A stretch of DNA of 64,000 bases from Ctena decussata. Taxonomy: Eukaryota; Mollusca; Bivalvia; Lucinida; Lucinidae. This document shows positions 54,801 to 60,800 of the stretch, one piece after another (positions within the stretch are counted from its first letter, which is position 1; every line of letters starts with the position of its first letter). Both the position numbers and the translations under genes were made by a program. A model generated the notes under the pieces. The model did not search any database and was not told where the DNA came from. It saw only the letters and a list, made by a program, of their open reading frames with translations. The stretch lies in NCBI GenBank assembly GCA_963989385.1, contig OZ022502.1, positions 15,239,001 through 15,303,000 on the forward strand, in the 5' to 3' direction.

Positions 54801-57800
54801 ATATCGGGATGGTCAGTTAACCTAATCAAACTATTCCTGTGCAGCCTTAGACCTCCTAAGCAGTTAACCAGTACTAAGTGCACTTACTTTCGTCTTGTTT
54901 GTCTGAACACTGTCACAAAGCAGAGCTACACCAGTAAACTTTAAAGTTTACACTACCAATTACTACACTGCCAATTATGATGATATCAGAAAAGTAATAC
55001 TTAGGTTTATTCTGCTAAAAAAAAAGCTTATCAAAATTAAGAACCAAGTTACCTCTCTAAATGAAGCCTCCAGGTCAATATCTGCCCACAGTGTTTCTCG
55101 GAACCTGTCATCAAAACGGATAAACTTCTGGAACAATCCATACAGCTGGCTCAGCAGATCTAGCTCCTGTAGGTTAGAAACAAGACATAAAATATCAAGT
55201 GTTGTGCAAAAAAACAAGCCACTGAATGCTATGTCTTGCCTAACAGAATATTGTCGCAATTAAGAGCTTAACCAGAAAACTCAAAGCAAAGTTTATGCCG
55301 CCAATTCCACTGCCGACACCGAAAAGTAATACCTATGTCTCGCTTCTGCTAGTTGCAGGAAAGACAAAAACTGTATTAAGGTATAGAACAATTGTGCATG
55401 CTTTCACCAGCATAAGCAGATGTGCAGTCTGGTCTGAGCCTACACAGCTCACAAAGACAGTAACTGGTCCCCATAAATTTCAAGCAGAATTGCAATGAAT
55501 TTACTATACTATTAAATATAGATTTCAATATTTTTGTAAAAATATTTTAATCAATACTAACTTTGCATTAAACTGTCTACTACTGTAAAAACAGTCATAA
55601 ATTCAGAGAACTTGCTACATGTACATTCATTTCAGAAAGGAGCCCTGGTAGCTTAGTAGGTTAAGCTCTGGCCTACTGATCTAGCAGTTCTGGGTCCGAG
55701 CCCTGCTGGATGCTGAAATCTTTCCAACCATAAATGAGGCTCCATTGCATACAGCCTTTCATTACCACTTACCATCATCCTGATATGGCTGAAATACTGT
55801 TGAACAGGACATAAAATTGCAAGTCATCCATCCATTTATTCAGACAAAAAATAGATAGCTTAGCCTTTTCCACAGTGTTTCAGTAAATTTTGGTGCAATT
55901 GGGGAGAGGCTGAATGATGAGAATTAAATAACCCGAATACTAAAGAAGCACAACCATGTGGGTCTGACTAAAACATAAATTTGACTAACCTCTCCAGTTT
56001 TGTCTAACTCTGGGAATGGTTTACACACAATACCAAATAGTTTAGAGACTGAGTCTAGCGTCTTCCTCTTGGAATCGTACATCTGATATCTCTGCTTGAA
56101 GTCTTGGAGCCGGGACACAGCTTTCTCTGGCAGGATACCAGGTACTGCTGGACCCTGGGCATCAAAGGCATTACGGAACTGTATCACCTCCACTACAAAA
56201 GTCTGGAATGATATGCAAAAGCATATTAGAGACATAAACAATCAGAAATAAACTATAACTTATACTGACTGAATCTTGTACATATAATGGACACATGCAT
56301 TAATTTAAACTGACCTTGAAAAGAATGTCAAGATCATCACTTCAATCTGTCTAATAATATATCCTTGAATGTTTGGTAAGAATTATGCTCTTTTGTTTCA
56401 AACATATAGCAGAATTGTCAAGCCAAACCCATCACTAATGCCCACCAGTTCCACACTAAAGCCAGCACATCACCTCCGGTGAGAAAATGTAATTTTAGTT
56501 ATTGTATGTCTTCTCAGTCTGGTTTTTTTTTTTTTTTCTGTCTCTGACTTCTGAAATTCAGTCTTAAACTGCTAACTTTATTGTTTATCTTCTTCAACTG
56601 CAACAAGTTTTACACAGAACTTAATGCATATGAAACAGTAAATTACTTACCTTGACCTGTTTATCCAACTCCTGTTCAAAAGCACCTCTCCTCTCTTTTA
56701 GTAGCACCTCTCGAACCTGCTCTGCTAGTTCCATCAATTCAAACCAGCTCTCCCGAAGTGAATCAACTTCCTCTATTTCAATCCTTGGCAGTCGTAGCTC
56801 AAACTCGCGTAACTTTGTATACATTGTCTCTATGGGCAGATAAATGCCGTCAATTTTATTTTCCATGTCTCGGAGTTCTTCCAGTAAATGTAAGGTACTG
56901 TTCAGCTGGTCTAGGGTCTGTACATGCAGTTCTAGTCTGTTACGTACATTCATTCTGTACAACACTGCTTGGTCAAGCTTTTTCTGCAAAGTTTTCAATG
57001 TTAAATTAGGGTATTTATTTGGTTACAAGACAGGATAATTTTTCCCTTCTAAAGCAATCCCAACACATCTTAAAACTTTTAAACAAGACTGACTAACATA
57101 GTTGGGGTAATTTGGGAAAGAAGCCCCTTCATCTCATAGCCAAATAAATATGGTACCTTATATTAGAGAAGGTACTTTACTGAGAATTAAGACAGTGATG
57201 AGTAAGATCAGCTGGGGCACTGATGCAGTCTGATTAGTGCTTTGGCAAACAGGAACCACCATGTGTTGCTCTGTTTGCAGATCTGAGTCTTCAATGCTCC
57301 CATTGCCATGAAACCTTGGAATAGGATTTTCAGCAGCAAGTATACAGCACTGGAACTCTAAAATAGGCAATAATTTCCAAAAGGTTGAAAGCGAACTGTT
57401 AACTATTACAAATGGGCAGATGTATTTTATTATTTTTGTGTTTCATTTCCATTTCTTTTTTTTTATATTTAAATCTTGAACGAACTCCAGAAGAGGTGAG
57501 CATTTGATTATTTATCATCAAATACTGCTGTCTTTCAGTGCTCTATTTACCTTAGCTTCTTCGTGTAAAATGGAGGCAAACTGTGTTTTCCATGCCATAG
57601 CAAAACCATGAAGGGCATCTTTGATAGGGTCAGTCTGTAGACAGATAGGGCCCACTGGTAATACCCTGGGAATCCCTAGAACTTTCTTCTCAATAAACAG
57701 GAACCTCTCCACCTCCCTTTTGATTGCAAACATCCCGGGGTCGGCCGTGATGAACTCCTTAAAGTTGCCATGGAGGTCGTCTTTCCAGAGGAAGTTGTAA

Positions 57801-60800
57801 TAGGAGAAATGGTATAGGTGTTTGTTTATCACTGGGTCCAACTCTGCAAATAACAGAAGAATACCTAAACTTGTACAAAACTGCTTAGAACATTAGAATT
57901 CATATGAGCTGCGACACGAGAAAACCAACAAAGTGGTTGTGCGCCCAGCGCATCCGCGCAGTCTGATCAGAGTCTTTGCTGTCCGCATGGATGTAGCTTA
58001 CCATAAAAACCCTAAAATTTCGGACACCCGAGAGTTGTACAATTATTGTTTGAAAATTCTTAGATAATGGATTTTACATGTTAATGCATCCAAATGATGC
58101 TTACTGAACAGCAAATGTTGTAGACCCTGATCAAGCTGTTCCTTTAGGAGCTGTTTGATCTGAGTCTATGATGTTCGTTCACACCTGTCTGTCCGAATAT
58201 TTAGGGTCATTTTGATAGATCCTTAGCTATCCTTTGAGCACTTAGCAAAGTGTCTGATCAGACTGGTTGGATGCCCAGGCTGATCTGAGTCAGCTCTGGG
58301 CACACATCCACTTTGTTGGTTTTCTCATGTCGTGGCTCATACATTTCATGATCACTATATTTGCCCGTACTTCAACATATATTCATACAAAATTAATAGA
58401 ACTTTTTATCACTTGTCCAATATTGGATAAGTTTATTGGAAAATTTAAGGATATTAGCCTAAAATCCATCCCTTTTTTTTTATCCCAGCTCCCATAAAAT
58501 TAAATCTCTGTCTTTTCCATTCAATTTATATCAAATTTTTAAAGGAGGCTCAACCATCCTGCCAAAAATTTTTTTGACACACTGCCACAAAGTAGCATTA
58601 ACTTGTTCATATATTACAATATTTACATTCTCAGTGCTTTTATTGAAAAGTCCCATGGTAAACCATTGAAACGTAATGTAGTTTATACTTCAATAACTAC
58701 ATCGGTTCACTCGACTTTACATGATGTTAAGTGACATCAAAATGAATCATGGTTCTCTCCAATCTGATTGGATGTAGGGGACGTTTTGACATCATTGACG
58801 CTGTTCCGCTGTTGGTAGAAAAACTGCGTATAAATGTGTTTCTGCTTCACCTGTAGCTCCTTACGCAAATTTGTGGTCAATAAATAGACAGAAAAGAATG
58901 TAAATATAAGCAATGAACTTAATTTTTCTGGTGTTTATCCAAGTATAAACTACACTGGGTCGCTAGCAAAGTTTACATGAACCCCTTCGGGGTTCACTTA
59001 CTTTGCACGCAACCCAATGTAGTTCATACTTTGATAAACACCAGCAAAATAAAATTCATTCCTTAAATAACTGTCAATTATTTTGGGTGCATTTGTATGA
59101 CAGTAAACACAGCATTGAATTGCATGATATATATATATATATATACACCAGACACCACAACCAGTACTACACTAATATCCTAAAATTTTATCAAATTACT
59201 TTTACTTTACCTCAATGTGCCACTTATAATGGTGGTAGCATACAGTGAAAATCCTGACCTGGGTCAAACATCTATATGACTGCCAGTGAACAAACCCACA
59301 GTGCCCCGTACTGCAGCCATGGATACATGTATGTTCCGCTGAGGTGCAGAGGGAAGATTGTAATGAGAAAAATTTACACTTGCCACTGACTTCCCATAGA
59401 TAAACTGTTTAGAGCAACTAGCTTCATACACCGATGAATGACTTTTGATCGTGTAATGTTGTCGTCAAGCGACATCTAAGGTAAACAAACGTCTTAAATG
59501 GTCCATGTGACGTTCGCTAGATGCAAAGTCTTGGCAACGGCTTTTTAACATAATGCCCGAACACGTCATTACTAAGTTTTCTTTGGCCCATAATTAGCAT
59601 ATTCTTTACTAAATTGCTATGAAAACGGCACAGATAGGGTCTAAAAATAAAGTGTAAATATAAGAATAAAAATTTGATTTTTCGGCGTTCATCATGTGAA
59701 GAAGCCAGTGGTTCTTGCTAAAATGCTCCAAGATGCACTTCCCGCTTCATGAAATTGTAGCTCCGCCCACTGGCTTCATAACACGATGAATGCCGACAAA
59801 TCAAATTTTATTTCTTCACTGAAATACCTCCATACATATGCCAATACAGAAGATTTCACTGACCTTGGACACAAGATGAAAGTTGTCCCATCATGTCTAT
59901 AACATTTTCATCATCTGCTATGAGATCATAGAAACTCTCTTCCCCAGTCTTGCTCACCCACACTATATCTGTAACAAAAGAACAAAAGTACACGTTGACT
60001 TTTAAGCCGGAATCACTTTCCATATACATTTGTATTGGAGTGTTTAGACAGTGTGTGTCCTTTCGCGAGACTGTGTTCCACTTTCACATATTTCCATCTA
60101 GCAATGCCAATCAGGCACCATAATAAAATATATATCAGAGCTTCTATTTTGAAAGATAGATGGATGACCTAGTTTTACCACCTTTTCAATAGTATTACAG
60201 TTATTTGCACCTGATGGTGCGGAGAATGTGTGAATTAAGGAACCCATAGGACAAGGAAGAACCATAACTTTACTCATGCCAAATTCCATGATGCCAGACT
60301 ATTCTTCTCTGTACAGGCCATTTAGCGCTTGGCAAAGAAGACTGGTTATCATAACCAGTCTTCTTTGCCAAGGGCTGAATGGCCATGATAACCAGTCTTC
60401 TTTGCCAAGGGCTGAATGGCCATGATAACCAGTCTTCTTTGCCAAGGGCTGAATGGCCATGATAACCAGTCTTCTTTGCCAAGGACTGAATGGCTTATCA
60501 TAATCAGTCTTCTTTGCCAGGGGCTGAATGGCTTATCATAACCAGTCTTCTTTGCCAATGGCTGAATGGCCTGTGCAGAAAGGATAATATTCCATTCTGA
60601 AGAATCAGAAGTCTCAAAACTTCCAACATCAATTTCATATAGCTTTTGATATACATGTAGTTTAACATGGTTTTGACTCTAAATATTTTGATACCTGAAC
60701 AGTTTTTTTTTTCATGGAGTTGTCTGTCTTTGAATCTTGCCCACACCATTTTATTATGTATTATAAAGGAACATTTCATTACAATGCTGGCAAATGGTGC

